Below, piece after piece: positions 1 to 12,864 of a stretch of DNA of 64,000 nt. Each line of letters opens with the position of its first letter. The stretch's first letter is position 1. The DNA comes from Bradysia coprophila (lineage: Eukaryota; Arthropoda; Insecta; Diptera; Sciaridae), in assembly GCF_014529535.1 (NCBI RefSeq), contig NW_023503501.1, positions 5,586,150-5,650,149 of the forward strand, given 5' to 3'. Made by a program: the position numbers and the translations under genes. Below the pieces are notes generated by a model that worked only from the letters and a program-made list of their open reading frames with translations, ran no database searches and was not told the origin of the DNA.

Positions 1-9
1 ATTTACTTG

Positions 10-150
10 ACCTGACTAGCACATTCAGTTTCAGGTCAATTCAGGTCAAGTCAAAATTTTTAGAATCATGTTGAGTTCTAAACAGGTTTCAGTTAATTTT
101 AGGTCTGTTTCAGGTAAATTTGACCTGTTCCGAGCATGGACCTGACACTA
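10..150. repeat. AGGTCA-rich repeat tract
   Basis: Repeated CAGGTCA and TGACCTG words in both orientations, similar to the two tracts at 51012-51120 and 51984-52098. It probably continues off the left edge. Confidence 0.6.
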
Positions 151-662
151 TCCACGATATTCTTCATTTTTTAAATGCTGCTATTCACAGAGTGTCCAGC
201 CCGTGGTTCCGAGACTTATTTGCAAATTTCTCACATTATGTTGCGGAGTTGCATAAATTACTATTATGCAATTCGGCAATATTGCGTGAACGTATATTAT
301 TGCAATAGTACGATCCAAGCCTACCACACATCATACTGACGACACAATTTGAAAGCTCAGTTACCAATTTCCATAAAAAATATCTCACAATAGTTGTAGC
401 ACGTTCTGATGCTGAATGGTGCATGAAATTTACCGAATATCTTCTCCTTAACCTGTTACAGACGGCTGTCATCTGTTATCGACAACGACAGCAATAATAA
501 ACGGCAAGCTTTGACTGATGAGGCCTTATATAGCAAAAATCATGTTCAAAACAAATGAAGTAAAAGATTTCTGAAATCAATCTCTGAAAATCTTTGATCA
601 AATGAAGTAATAGATCAGATAGTAAAACTAAATATGCTTGCCGTCTGTGATAGGTTAATTAT

Positions 663-782
663 ATAGCACTGCTGCTAGCATTAGAAAACATGACTACTGT
701 TGGACGAAAGGAATACATTGGCTATTGCATCGGCCTCCGGATATTCTATGTTAATGCATGATGCAGTGCTATGCGGTAATGT
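663..782. mobile_element. MITE, CACTGC-TIR family, copy 1
   Basis: Ends ATAGCACTGC and GCAGTGCTAT are inverted. The right part, CGGCCTCCGGATATTCTATG, is the reverse complement of the left interior of the copies at 38164 and 39161 (CATAGAAAATATTCGGAGGCTG). No clear target duplication. Confidence 0.7.
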
Positions 783-2139
783 TATATTACGACTGGATGA
801 GAAAAATATTAGAGTCTTACTTTTCGTAGAAGTGGGTGGAATACTTTTCTCATAAGAGATCAAAGAATGTTTTCAAAACGTCAGACACAGTCCACATAAT
901 ACAACCTTTAACTATGTACTTGCAAGGATCTTTATAGATTGAAGAAAACAATTTCCTTTCAACATTCACTTCCCTGCGTAAATAAATACTATCCGGTATT
1001 TACACTCTTCTGCACCCGAACCACTTGACTTCAAAACATTCCCACCCCGCACAAACAATTCATCATGACCATCATTACCACATTTTAATCATTAAAGTTT
1101 TATAATCATTTTTCACAGAGAAGAAAAAGAACCGCTAAACACACCATGCGGTTCCATGAAAAACTCAATCGTGGAATATGACGGCCGAGTGGTGCATTCA
1201 AGGAGTGGAGAAATAATTGGCAAAAATTCATCAGTTTAATTTATCTGAGTTTAAGAGCGAAAAAAAACAAACACCCGAAACCGCTACGCTGGATATGTAT
1301 GCGAGATATGAATTAACGTTTTCGTAGAAATATTTTTTTTTCGGGTCTATTCTTTTTGTAAGCGGGAAATTGACGGCAAACCAACAAGAGTAAAAAGAGA
1401 TGAAATGTTATTAAGGTAAATTTTTGTAAAGACTTTTTTTTTAATATTACGTACGTTTTGTGAACGGAAGAATGAATTTGTACTTAGGCGTAGGTAGTAG
1501 TAAAAGAGAAAAGGGTTTTTTGTAATGTGAAAGAGAAGAAGAAAAAGTTGGCGTTGGGCCGCTGAGAAATGTGTTATGAACTTTTATGATTTAATTTAAT
1601 TTAATTTTATCATACCTGCCGGTATGTTACCTGTTAAGCAACGGACGTATATAAGGGTAATTAAATGTTCTTTTTTTTATGTGAAAAAATGTTTTAATTT
1701 AGCCATAAAATTCGTTGTTTTATTTTACACACAAAAAAAATATAAAAATAAATTCTATCCTTTACAATGAGCCAAAAAAAAACTTAATTAAAAACGGAAA
1801 ATAAAAATAATTGTTGATGCCAAAAATAATTGAAACGAAAAATGATTTCATGTAATCAAATCAAAACTGAATTTTGAACTTTGTATAAAAATGATACAAT
1901 CGACTGCTATGCAAAACGATTCATGTACTTAAAACTGAAATTATTGTTAACAAAAATAGCTCAAAGTCAGTACAGCCCTACCAGATTCTTTGCCAAGAAC
2001 TACTTTTGAGAAAGCATTTTTCCAAATTTTCTTGACTTTTCCGAACTTTTCCTAGGTTTTTTCATATTTTCCTTAATTTTAAGAAAATATGGAAAATATT
2101 TTACTAAAAATAGCCCCTGTTATCCACCTACCACGTTAC

Positions 2140-2200
2140 CATAGCACTGCTTCTAGCATTAATACTTCAAATATTTCTATGTTACCATACCATAATGCTA
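2140..2200. mobile_element. CACTGC-TIR MITE, partial copy
   Basis: ATAGCACTGCTTCTAGCATTAAT followed by AAATATTTCTATG matches the left end of the family. The right end is not clear. A second single end lies at 16256-16275. Confidence 0.45.
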
Positions 2201-5200
2201 GGGTTTTCGTAATATTTTCATACATAAGGGTGTAATCGTCATCATAAATTACTGTAAATGTGTTGGCTACTAGGCGTCTTGATGATCCATTTTCAATAAA
2301 TAAAACTCCCGAAATTCGTATCATTTTTTCTGAAAATTCATTTAATGAATTTCCGAGAACCCCTAAAAATGTCGATGCTCGAAAATAGTCCCAGCTACTA
2401 TAGCTACTTGCAGTGGATTACTAAATACAAAAATATTCAGAAAATCGCAGTAAATGATGTGAAAAAAGCTCTGGCTAGCTTTAGGTGATACTTCAATAGA
2501 CGGCAATAACAGATTTACTGATTGTATCGCGATGCACTAACCGTTTGTAAAAGATTAGTAAAGCTTAAAAAAACAGGAAAATATGCCCATAGTCAAGTAC
2601 AAAGATCAATAAAGTCGCAACCGATATTGACTCTCCTCTTTTTCATTCATTTAGTTAATTTCTTAGTTATAATTTAGCCTTAAAATAAATTGAGAATTAA
2701 TCAAAATTCTGTTTCGTAAATCAATCTGAATTTATTGTATTGCATACTATAGTGTTTAGGGTTATAAGTTTAATGTATGCCTAACGACTTAATTGTTTTT
2801 AACTTTTACCGATTTTGATTTAAAGTCTTGAAAAATTTAACAAAAACTTACCTCGCCATAACAGTACAAGTTAATAGAATGTTCGTCCGAAACATTGCTT
2901 ATACGTTGAACTGGTCAATAGCAACCCAATTTTTAATCAGAAACAAGATTCCATTTAATCCGTACTGAAAATCAATTGCATCATTCAACCCTTGTCAGCA
3001 CACGTATCTATAATATGAAACTGCGAAATTTGCTCACCGTCCATCAGAAATGTTACCGCCACTTGAAATATGCTTAACTTGGCGAACTGAACTGACTGAC
3101 GCATTCCTTTCAAATAGAATATCTGGTATCGTGGATTTTTTTAATCGGCAAAACAAACACTAGTAGTTTAGAGTGGTGAATACTTCACAAAGGTTTATAG
3201 TTTGCCAAACAATATTAGGGTGTGTATGGACTGTATAGAGAAGAACTCTTTTTCCGTACTTTATGATGATTACATTCATAATTCAGACCACAATTCAAAG
3301 TCCTTGCATGCGGATTTTATTCAAGTGTTTCGGAATATGTTCATTTCGTTTCGTTGGAATATTAAACCGGATTATCCAATTTTATTTGAAGAAAATAAAC
3401 TAAATGCTTAACTGGCCAAACAGTACGTCCGAATATCAAAGTACTTCTTCTAATGCAATCATTCCTTGTAATTTCTTCAACTGGTCACAAAATATCGATT
3501 GCATTGAATTTCATTAAAAACATCTTAGGCGAGCGTCAGTGTTTTTTCGCCAAGATTCCCAGCCTTAATCTCTTTTCTAATATTAAAATTTATGTTAAAA
3601 ATAATGAAGTAATAGATTCTGTATCAAACTGTTAAAAATAGTTTTTTCAAATGAAGTAATAGATTTGACAATATTACTCAAGATATTCTCGTCATCTGTG
3701 GTCAATGATAAGCTAACACAACGTTATCAACTCTGATTGACCAGATGCAATCCTGTTGACTAAACCTTTTCTAGAAGATAAAAATCAATAAACAAAACCA
3801 AACTACTGTCCCAAATTTATTATTATGAACCACCCCCGAACAAACACAAAACAAATATTTTATCGTTGGACTCATTTACGTCTCATAAAATATTCCCAAA
3901 CGAAATTACCATTGCATTTCTTTTGGCAACAGTCTTATGGATGTTCTGCAATTGAACACAAATTGAAAGTTAAACACAAAACTAAAGATAAGATGAAAAA
4001 ATAAACTTTTTTTATATTTAATAAATATTCAAAATGTAAACATTTATATTGCAATAAGTGATAGACAAAAGTTAATGTGCGCGCCATTAAAAAATATTTT
4101 ATATTTATCAAAGTCAATGTCCGTTAACAAGAATCATTCTTAATGGAAATTTATAAACATAAACGAAAGAAGATGATTTATTAAGTGTAGCTTTTGATAT
4201 TTTTTATTATAAATTTAACAAAAGTTCCATTTGGAAAGGATGTCGACAAGTGATGTCTTAGTTAGGCTTTTATAAAATAAATAAAATTGTCATTAAAACA
4301 AATAATGAGAAAAACGGAAATTTATCGCTGGATGGATATTTTTATGATTTTGATCCATTTTCCGAATAATCAACATACGAATAAGGTCCGTCATTCGATT
4401 TTAATTTATAAAAAGAAAATTAATTTTCCGTATTATTATTGCTAATTAATTAATATGCTTTCTGTGAAAAGTGAATTCATTTTTAATGATTAATTTTTAA
4501 GCGAAATGAATTTAATTGTACATGACACACACACATAAAATTTACGTAAATTTGTATTATGAATTTTGATTAATTAAACAAAAAAAACAAAAGAAATTAA
4601 AAAATTGTGTTTCATTCGGCTAAATAGATACATCTTGATTGATTTATCCGAGACTGTTGTTCGTAAAGCGGAATTTACCTAATATTGTCATAAATCCTCT
4701 TAAAATGTGCCCAAGCCGTTTGCCACCGCAATTAATAGAACTTTAGCAAGAACTTCATGGGTATCGAAGTTTTCGATCTATTATTGTTTTCATAAAGTGG
4801 TGTCAAACATAGCTCCACTCCGCCATTTCGTTATTTTTCTCATGGGTGGTTGTACGTTTCGAATTTTAGACGAACTTATCAGAAAAATAAGAGCATTTTG
4901 GAGTAGAACAAATTTTTGCTTCTTTGACCAATTGATGGACCAACAGAACCTATAATTACCTCAAAACAAGTCCAGAAAAGAACGAAAAATATCTGACACG
5001 TGAAATCTATAAGTTCTTCAGTTGGGTAGAACATCAGAAAGTAACTTACCACGAATGGAATGTATATTTTGCAGTTAGTTATCATCATTTTAAAATGCTT
5101 CTGGCGTTCAATCATCGAAGAAGAATGTTCAAGAATAGGATAGAAGATGCAAATAGTGTTGAAAGGCAGCTCAGCATTTTAAGCCGTGGTTCAAATTCAA

Positions 5201-5282
5201 TTCTAAAATGTTGTTGGCAGGGGATATTTCAAAATTTATCAGAAAACAGTAATATACTAGTCATTCTAGAAACCATTTTTAG

Positions 5283-6272
5283 ACCCGTACGAAGTACTGG
5301 GGTCTTATAGGTTTACGCATACGTTTGTAACACGTCGAATTGGACTCCCTGAGTAAGGGGAAACCTATTGTGGTTGTCCAGAGATGCCAAATCAGCAAGA
5401 AAAAAAATGTCCGCATCCGATTTTGAAAATTCTTTTTTTCCCCGTTTGGTAATGTCAAAAGACAGGCTAAGTTCGAAGATGAGTGATTTTGGATCGACCC
5501 CTCCTGAGCTGGGGCCCAATAAGTGCTTTACGGTTTTTCGAAGATATCTCCGGACATTAAAACGCTATACTCGTAAATGATACATCGAATGAAAGATATT
5601 TACAATACCGATCGACAAAAAAAAGTTTATGGAAATCGGATGACCGACTTGTGAGTTAGACCCCTTGGTGTGAAACAGGCACAGGGCGGCAAGCAGTTTT
5701 TGCTTGTAGGTCGGCCAAATTTGAACATATTTCGTTCGTTTTAGCTTTATTAGATAGGTATTGACCGTACCAATCAGGGAAAAAAAGTTTATGAAATTAT
5801 ATTCTCCGGAGCGTGAGCTAGGTCTCTTGGAGTGAGCTCTTATCTGGCTACTCGGCCGTACAGTGAACGTGGAGTATTTTGTCAATATCTCGAGTAAATT
5901 TTGACCGAATTTCATGATTTTTTTTTTGTTTGAAAGGTATTAACAAATGTAAAGCGTCGGTACTATTTCCGGTCTCCTAACAAAATGGCTGCCGGCGGCC
6001 ATATTGGATTTTATTAAAAGTGATATAAAGTTGGAAAAATGATGCTTAGAGAGTTTCTGTTAACATGGAAATAATGTGTTAAGTGTGAGGGGTTTCAGGG
6101 ATTCCATATATGGACATCTATATATACCTATATACAGCTATATTGAGCTATATACAGGCATATAGAGCTATATAATTCTGTGAAATGTTTATTTATAGGA
6201 AAATATAGGTAAATATAGCGGTATATAGCTGTTTAAATAGGAATTTATGAAATTTGACTTCGTACGGGGCTA
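5283..6272. mobile_element. About 1-kb element with CCCGTACGAAGT ends
   Basis: AGACCCGTACGAAGT at the left and ACTTCGTACGGGGCT at the right are inverted. Inside are degenerate repeats of a block with AAAAAAAGTTTATG(G)AAAT...GAG(T)TAG...CCTTGG (near 5615, 5785, 5910), the GC-rich ATGGCTGCCGGCGGCCATATTGG, and a TATA-GCTATA simple-sequence tract at 6118-6235. No transposase ORF, so non-autonomous. No clear target duplication found. Confidence 0.5.
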
Positions 6273-6744
6273 TCTATATTGCCTCCGGCAATTTAATTGT
6301 ATATGGTAACAAGGCAAAGAGTGGATAATGTAAGTGATTTAAAAGGAAGAATAGTTTTTCAGCAGAGAAGAAAATGAAGTAAGAGAAATGAAGAGTTTCA
6401 CATTAAAGGCTTTTGATACGAATAGGTGTTTCGTACGGGTCGGCGTTAGCTATGTTTATTCTAGCTTTATCTTAATGTCTACGCAACGGCGTTACGCAGC
6501 ACTCGAAAGGCACTGACGCACCAAAAAGACATCATTTAATGAAATCGGTTTTGAATTGACAGTGTAAGCTAGCCACAAAGTTTAGGAATTGTCTGGGTTA
6601 GTACTTTTGATCAGGTTTTTGCGAAAAAAGATCTTTAGAAAAATGTCATATTAGAGTTTAAACTTTTTCATATAAATAGTCCATTTTCCTGGGAAAAATC
6701 TGTCCCACAGTTTGTCATGCTCAATCACTTGAGACTTTACGCTG

Positions 6745-6862
6745 CGTTACTTTGTGTTACACCAACGCACTTCAACCAAAAGTGTTTTTAGTCACAGCTG
6801 CCAAATATAGTACTATTTTGTATTTAGAGTACCACTCACGCGTGAAGTGCGTTGATTACACG
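6745..6862. mobile_element. MITE, TTTAGAGTACCAC family
   Basis: Ends AACGCACTTCAA...AAAGTG and GTGAAGTGCGTTG surround the family core TTTAGAGTACCACTCA. Relatives lie at 10300, 18490, 56570 and 58505. Confidence 0.6.
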
Positions 6863-7780
6863 CAAGGTTTTGCATTGTAGTCGCAAAATTGTAAATATCC
6901 TGCGACCCAAAAAAGGAAAACACAAAAATAGTGGACTGAGACAGAAATGCGCAGCGTCTATTCAAGGAAGATGGATTTGAGTTGTGCTATAAACGTAATT
7001 CTTGTCTAGATGTCTTCTAACGAGAGGGAAAACTTTAAATGAGAGCGAGATTCCAGGCAATTTCGATTTGTCATGAAAACCAAAAGACATGGTCAAATGT
7101 CCAAAGCCCAAAGTTTTATATGAGCAGGTTGTACGGAAAATTTCCTGAAGTTTTCTAAACTGAAGACGGGACTTTGACGTGACTTGGACTGGTCAGAAAC
7201 CTGAATACAGGATCTGAAATCTAATAGATTTCACGAAAAGTTAGTGTTAGGTTAAGTCTGGCTGAGCATGTTTAATAAAATATGAAAGCCAGGTTTAAAA
7301 CAAATCAGGTTTCTTTCTTACAATATTACTTGAACTTTTAGGTAATACAGTTTTTATCGCAGTCTTATCGCTACAAATTCCTCAAATTTGTGCTTTGCCA
7401 ACACTCCTAATGTGACGACCTTTCGAACATCAGTCGTATGTATTTCCTGGAAGAAATATCCAAGGTAAATATATGGGCGGAAGGTAATTTCATACATAAC
7501 CGAATCAGATGTGCAGTGGCACGAAAGTTTGCTATAACTGCCATCTCTCCACTTCTTTAAAAACACAAAATTGCTTAGAAACCTAGGCCATCTGTTTTGT
7601 GATAGACACAACACTTTTGTGAAACACAAGTAAATCATAGTCAACCATTTGACAAAAAGGTGTCATTAGCATCGAACTATTGTGCTAGACCGCGCGTCTG
7701 AATGGCATTACCTCCGCCCATTTATTTACCTTGGAAATATCTGTTGAAATTTGTGTCCACTTTCCTACAAATACTTCAAA

Positions 7781-7913
7781 CACGGCAGAGTAAAGTTAAC
7801 CAGGCAGGAGTGGACGTTTGACTAGGGACCTGAATAATCTAGTAGCCCTATATTCCCTTATTTGACGTTTCGAAAATGAACCACTCCTGTCTGGTTTATT
7901 TTACTCTGCCGTG
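7781..7913. mobile_element. 133-bp MITE with CACGGCAGAG TIRs
   Basis: Left CACGGCAGAGTAAAG..AACC and right GG..TTATTTTACTCTGCCGTG are inverted over about 33 bases, including GCAGGAGTGG. CTTCAAA flanks both sides (7774-7780 and 7914-7920), a 7- or 8-base target duplication. Confidence 0.8.
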
Positions 7914-8258
7914 CTTCAAAAATTCGATAATAAACTTCTGACAGAAATTGTTACGTGTGGCGCATACTGCGTAAAGGTTTTTGAAAGGCATTGGAATCAG
8001 CCAATTATATGTGACTGGCTTCGGGAGATAAAGCTATTTATTAAAAAATGTATCCAAAGAGAAACTTCGGGACAAAGTATTGGTAGCCTGATACTACTTT
8101 CAAAATTTCTATAAAGCGCGACGCAGCCTGTTTTTTGATCTATAGGCTTTTATAAATTTTAATATTTAATTTCGGACAGATTTGTGCAATTTCTGACATT
8201 TCTGACAAGTAGGACGCCTGTCATTGGAATGGTGGCCTGGCCGAGGACATTCACAGGA

Positions 8259-9570
8259 TTACTCAACATCAACTTTCGGGCTGATGTCTCGATCAAATAT
8301 CTCCAATGGTAATGACAAAGTACAACAAGAATTCGGTATATCAACCACTCCACTCAAATGTCCTTCAATGGGAGCTGCACTTAGCAACAAGTAAGCTTGT
8401 TCACCGGTGTAACCCTGCGTCTTTAAGTATTCTATTGCATTCAGACACGCTCGTCTATAAGCTACATTTGCATCCATATAATGTTGACGACCGTCCTCGT
8501 CAACACTGATTCCTTGAAATACCAGCTGTGGACCGTACACCAATCTGGACGAACTCGGCGCAAACATTGAATTCTTTTGTTTGTATTTGTTGACTCCGTC
8601 TTTGATCAGCGAAACTTTCAAGTCAATGTAACCAGCCATTTCAATTGCACCGCAAAAACTAATCTCACCATCACCTTGACAAAAATGTAAGTCACCAACA
8701 GATAGGTTGGCACCAGGGACATAGACTGGTAGATACAATCTCGAGCCTATTGTTAGATTTTTGATGTCACAATTACCACCTGGAAATGTAAATTTTTGTC
8801 AGTAGGAATGACTGGATTTCGGTGAATAAAACAACGTTTCACTTAACCGTGTTCACGAGGTGGAATAGTCCTAGCTGCTTCTTTCGCAACGCGGTCAGCT
8901 TCGGTTGATTCCATTGAACCCACCAAACATCCTAACTTATCTGGCAAAAGAGCTAATGGAGGAACCGAGTCCGGCGATTGTGATACCAACTCTTCCTCTC
9001 GACGATTCCACTCTTTAAGTAATTCCATCGAAGGAGCACATCCAATTATGCCAGGGTGCATCAGAGCACTTAATCGTACGCCTGTTGTTCATCAAAGTTA
9101 AGTAACAGTTATGGACATGGTTACGTGGACCAATACCAACCTGGTATGTGGCGAGATGTTGCATGACGACCCTCAAATTTCCAAATTGCTTTCGCCGCTT
9201 TGGGGTAATGATTCGTTAAGAATCCGCCACCGTTGTCCTTAGCAAAAATACCAGTGAATCCCCACTCGGAACCAGGCAATGTTCCGATATCCAAAATGTC
9301 TACAACTAGGAAATCATTCGGTTCAGCCCCGTCGACAGAAATCGGCCCACTTAAAATGTGGAGTCCATTTAAGTCTAATTTTTCAATGTCGTCAGCATTG
9401 TCATTGTCTTTTATTCGTCCACCGGTCCAGTCCATACACTCAACTCTAAATGGCTCGCCGACACGTACTCGTGCAACGGGTGGAATATCCGGATGCCATC
9501 GATTGTGCATGCGAGTGGGCTGGTCCTCAGCCGATTTAGTAAGGTCGACATGAATTATTGTTGGGGGCAT
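8259..9570 (-). CDS. Formamidase/acetamidase (FmdA/AmdA family), three exons, complete
   Basis: Predicted to hydrolyse formamide or short-chain amides to the acid and ammonia, probably in the cytosol, as no signal peptide is visible. Exons (5' to 3'): 9570-9141, 9081-8848, 8779-8259. The introns are 59 and 68 bases, GT-AG, both phase 1. Joined, they give 394 residues, close to the roughly 400 usual for the family. Family signatures run in order: HNRWHP (22-27), ECMDWTGG (44-51), SGPISVDGAEPNDFLVVDI, GFTGIFAKDNGGGFLTN, the exon 1/2 join SRHIPGVRLSALMHPGIIGC, the exon 2/3 join HGGNCDIKNL, then LPVYVPGANLSVGDLHFCQGDGE, and a C-terminal VDIPNSCCTLSLPLEIFD block. The Met at 9570 matches the usual family N-terminus. 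The family is common in bacteria, fungi and plants but rare in animals. The C-terminal block looks bacterial rather than plant or fungal as I recall them. The introns and surrounding insect repeats argue against contamination. Substrate is unproven. Confidence 0.93.
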
Positions 9571-10924
9571 TGTAGTTTAGCTGTAAAATCGAATGGATTA
9601 TTATACTTGGCACGGTATTGACAGCCGTTCATCAGTACAAAAAAAAACTACTTGGGGCCGTTCACAAATGAGGTCACAGAATTTTTGTTTTCGAATTGTT
9701 CGACTCACGCAAAAAAGGTCAAAAATTGTGAGAACACATCCTTCCCTAACCGTGTGATGTCAATTGTGAACATTCCCTTGCGACGCACGCAAATAAAAAC
9801 GATTCTCCTCATAGCGCAAGTAAACAACTCATTATCGCATGACTAGATGACAAGCAGTAAAATTATATCATATCTAGGTTCACAAAGGTTCACTGCATTA
9901 ATTACTTAACTTAACATGAAAATATCAAGTCAACAGATTTTTATTGTTTTATTTTGTTTTTTTTTCTCAAAAATACTTGACTTTGAGTTGAACCTTGAAA
10001 TGCACGAATTTGCTATTTTTGCTTATGGATTACAATGGGCTACCGGAAGTTGACCTGATTGAACGATTTAATATTGATTACGTTCCGTATACCTACTTCG
10101 ATATATAGATTGTGGAAATTGTTCTCGTCACTCCCGCAAAAATCAGCTATGGCAATGTCGGTCTTTTGAGATACGAAATTTAAGACGCAAATTCATTTGT
10201 TAGGAAATTTAAATTTTCGATCATGAAAATATTGTTCGTGTGAAGTGACAGAAGGCCGACTTGACGACAGCTTCAATCATTGACGATCCAGTTTCAGTAC
10301 TACTCTATTTAGAGTACCACTCATGTTTAAATGGAGTTGAAAAAAAAATCAGAAACAATCAATAAAATATCAAGAGTGACATCACAAGACTCAGGGATCG
10401 AGCAGCCAAAAAAAGGTCACATAACATACTAGTTATAGAAAGACGTTAAACCGATACCCTCTCTAGCAACCTAACTACATTTATTAATAGGTTTCTTTCA
10501 TCGTATGGTAAAGACTAATTTTTGGCAGCCCAAAAACAACCGACCGTCATCCACAGAAGCAAACAAAACTGGGGGAGATGCGGACATAGCTCGCATACCC
10601 TTTTTGAATCTAAACATCCAGAAATGTGCTTGAAATACTACTGCAAGACACGCATCAATAGCTACTGATTTGACATATCGCACACGATTTTTGAGCAAAA
10701 ACATTCGGAGATATGCTTGAAAAACCAGTGAAAAACAGGTAAAACAAGCAAAACGTTTCGGGATTCATTTTTTGAAATATTGGGTCTCAAAACAGTCGAC
10801 GTTTCTGGCTGTTTCCCCCTGTTTTTCAACGGGAAATGCAACACGTTGCGGAAATTATTATTTTCGTCACACGATGTGGTTATAAACCACAGCATTGCCG
10901 ACAACCATTTTTCGTAACTTGTTG

Positions 10925-11115
10925 CATAAATGACTATTAGATAACAAGGGATCAAAAGTTGAAAGGTCCATTTTTTGTGTGAATTTTGTTGATCGTGCGA
11001 AGCGGAAAACTTGACTTTTTACGTTTATCGCGAGTTTTGCAATAGATTTTACATGTCGAAAGTTCAGGAAACTCAATTAAGACATCGGTTTTCGACCTTC
11101 AGGCATGTAAAATTG
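10925..11115. repeat. Fold-back family copy (TTTTACATG/GGGATAAAA)
   Basis: Shares ATGACTA...GGGATCAAAAG, TGTGTGAATTTTGTTGA and CGAGTTTTGCAATAGATTTTACATG with 63681-63822 and with 46185-46325. More diverged. Confidence 0.55.
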
Positions 11116-11845
11116 ATTTACTAGAGTGAATGTCTCGTTCAAGGACTCGGCAATACAATTGCACTCGTATCCACTATCACTCGTATCCACTATCCATCAT
11201 TTCTGTCATGTATTACGTACAGCTGATTTTTTTAATAAAAATAATTTTGACAGACAGACTTGTATGGATATCCAACATAACATAACTTTTTTTTTGGATT
11301 TTCATAAAAAATTCAAATTTTTATCGATCAAAAATTATTTTTATAAAAAAATTCAGCTGTAATCTGAACGGTTTCCCGTCGACTTATTAAGTATACAACC
11401 ATGATTGGTAAATGTTAGAAAAAGGGCAGTAGAAATGTAAAATTTAAAAAAAAATGGTTCACTAGCATTCATGTATGATTTGAGGATATTTTGCACCCAA
11501 TTTCAAATTTCTGAACTATTTCACCATCGAAAAAGATATTCACAATCCCTAACGCAAAATTTAACAGCATCACACACTTAAGACCCGTCGAACGATATAT
11601 ATACTCGCTCACCTAATATGATAGTCCGTACTGTTACGAAGTTAGTACAGTAATAAAAATACATAATCTTTCACTCGTTTCATCTCTATAGACAGAGACC
11701 CGTACAATTTAATCGGACTTTAAAAGAAAATCCTCAAGACAAGAATTCTCTCTAAATCTCTTCAAATTTATCAAGCAGCGTTCGTGCAATTATTCTAAAT
11801 TATTTAATTTGAAGTCATGACAATAGTTCCTAATTATTTCGTCTC

Positions 11846-12055
11846 GCAATTTATCAGCTTTGTCTGTACTGTTCTATTAACAAAGGTCAGACACAGTGAC
11901 ACAATTTTAATAGACATTCGTCAAAGAATTGACAGCATTTAATTTATAGAGTTGTCGAAATTCTGCAGTTTATCAGCTTTGTCTGTACTGTTCTTTTAAG
12001 AGAGGTTTAACAAAGGTCCATACACGGTGACACTATTTCAATAGACATTCGTTTA
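11846..12055. repeat. Tandem duplication, unit about 119 bases
   Basis: TTTATCAGCTTTGTCTGTAC, then CAAAGGTC..ACAC.GTGACAC and AATAGACATTCG, occurs at 11849-11920 and again at 11968-12052. Confidence 0.75.
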
Positions 12056-12455
12056 ATTCAGGGCCTAATGTTTTGTGAAATATTTCGCATAATTTCACCA
12101 AGAATTTTGTTTTATGTTTTAATTTGATTTGTTTAGATACCTTACCTCACTAACAGACTTTTTCCGGCCAATAACAAGTGCAGTCTGGACCACCGGTTTA
12201 ACCTGACTTTTGAAGTATGCAAATACTTTCTGAAGAAAGTTAGGTGCTATAGTCGGTCATAAAATTAATATAGAAATGTCCATCAGCTGTTTTTCAGCAA
12301 CTTATACAAACAAAACTTGATATGTTGCTTTATACTGGATTCTATAAGCAGTTTTCTTTGTATTAGGGGAAGCTGAAAATAGTTTGGAGAAAATTCCGGA
12401 CGAAATTTAGTGTGTACATCGTTATTGAAACCAAACACACGGCTAGAGAATTTGT

Positions 12456-12861
12456 TTAAGAGCTTCCGAGCGTACGCTGAAATTGTAGCCTACATTTCTG
12501 CGTTTCGAAATTTTTGATCGCTGATATCTTTTTACGAGAGCCCCTTTTAAAAAATGTACGACCACATTTTCGAGTAAAAATATGTCAGCTTTAAATAAAA
12601 ATTAAAATTGTCTGTGAAAGTTTCATGTGCTTTGAGAAAACTGTACCGATGCCCCAAATTTGCATCAAAGGTACACTTTTCTCAAAGCACATGGACCTTT
12701 CACAGTCAATTTTATTTTTTATTCAAAGCTGACATATTTTCACTCGAAAATGTGGTCGTACATTTTTCAAAAAGGGCTCTCGTAAAAAGATATCAGCGAT
12801 CAAAAATTTCGAAACGCAGAAATGTAGGCTACAATTTCAGCGTACGCTCGGAAGCTCTTAA
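12456..12861. mobile_element. 406-bp fold-back MITE with TTAA at both ends
   Basis: Two arms of about 190 bases are near-perfect reverse complements, from TTAAGAGCTTCCGAGCGTAC to GTACGCTCGGAAGCTCTTAA, with a loop of only about 20 bases around 12648-12668. TTAA at both ends suits a piggyBac-like insertion, but since the element itself is palindromic this is not proof. No ORF of its own. Confidence 0.85.
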
Positions 12862-12864
12862 GGA

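Larger units (their letters stand above)
1..7770. other. Gene-free, repeat-bearing spacer
   Basis: No ORF here shows a recognisable domain or exon structure. It holds an AGGTCA-rich stretch, two CACTGC-TIR elements, a 1-kb element and a TACTCTAAATAGAGTA-family copy, each listed separately. The motif AAATGAAGTAATAGAT occurs near 600 and twice near 3605-3665, and a related form near 555. The segment 1050-1900 is strongly A/T-rich. Confidence 0.6.
9571..12455. other. Spacer between the formamidase and the fold-back element
   Basis: No gene seen. It holds a TTTAGAGTACC fragment near 10310-10345, a fold-back family copy at 10925-11115 and a tandem duplication at 11846-12055. GGGGCCGTTCACAAATGAGGTCAC at 9654 resembles a transposon end, but I could not find its partner. 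Confidence 0.5.
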
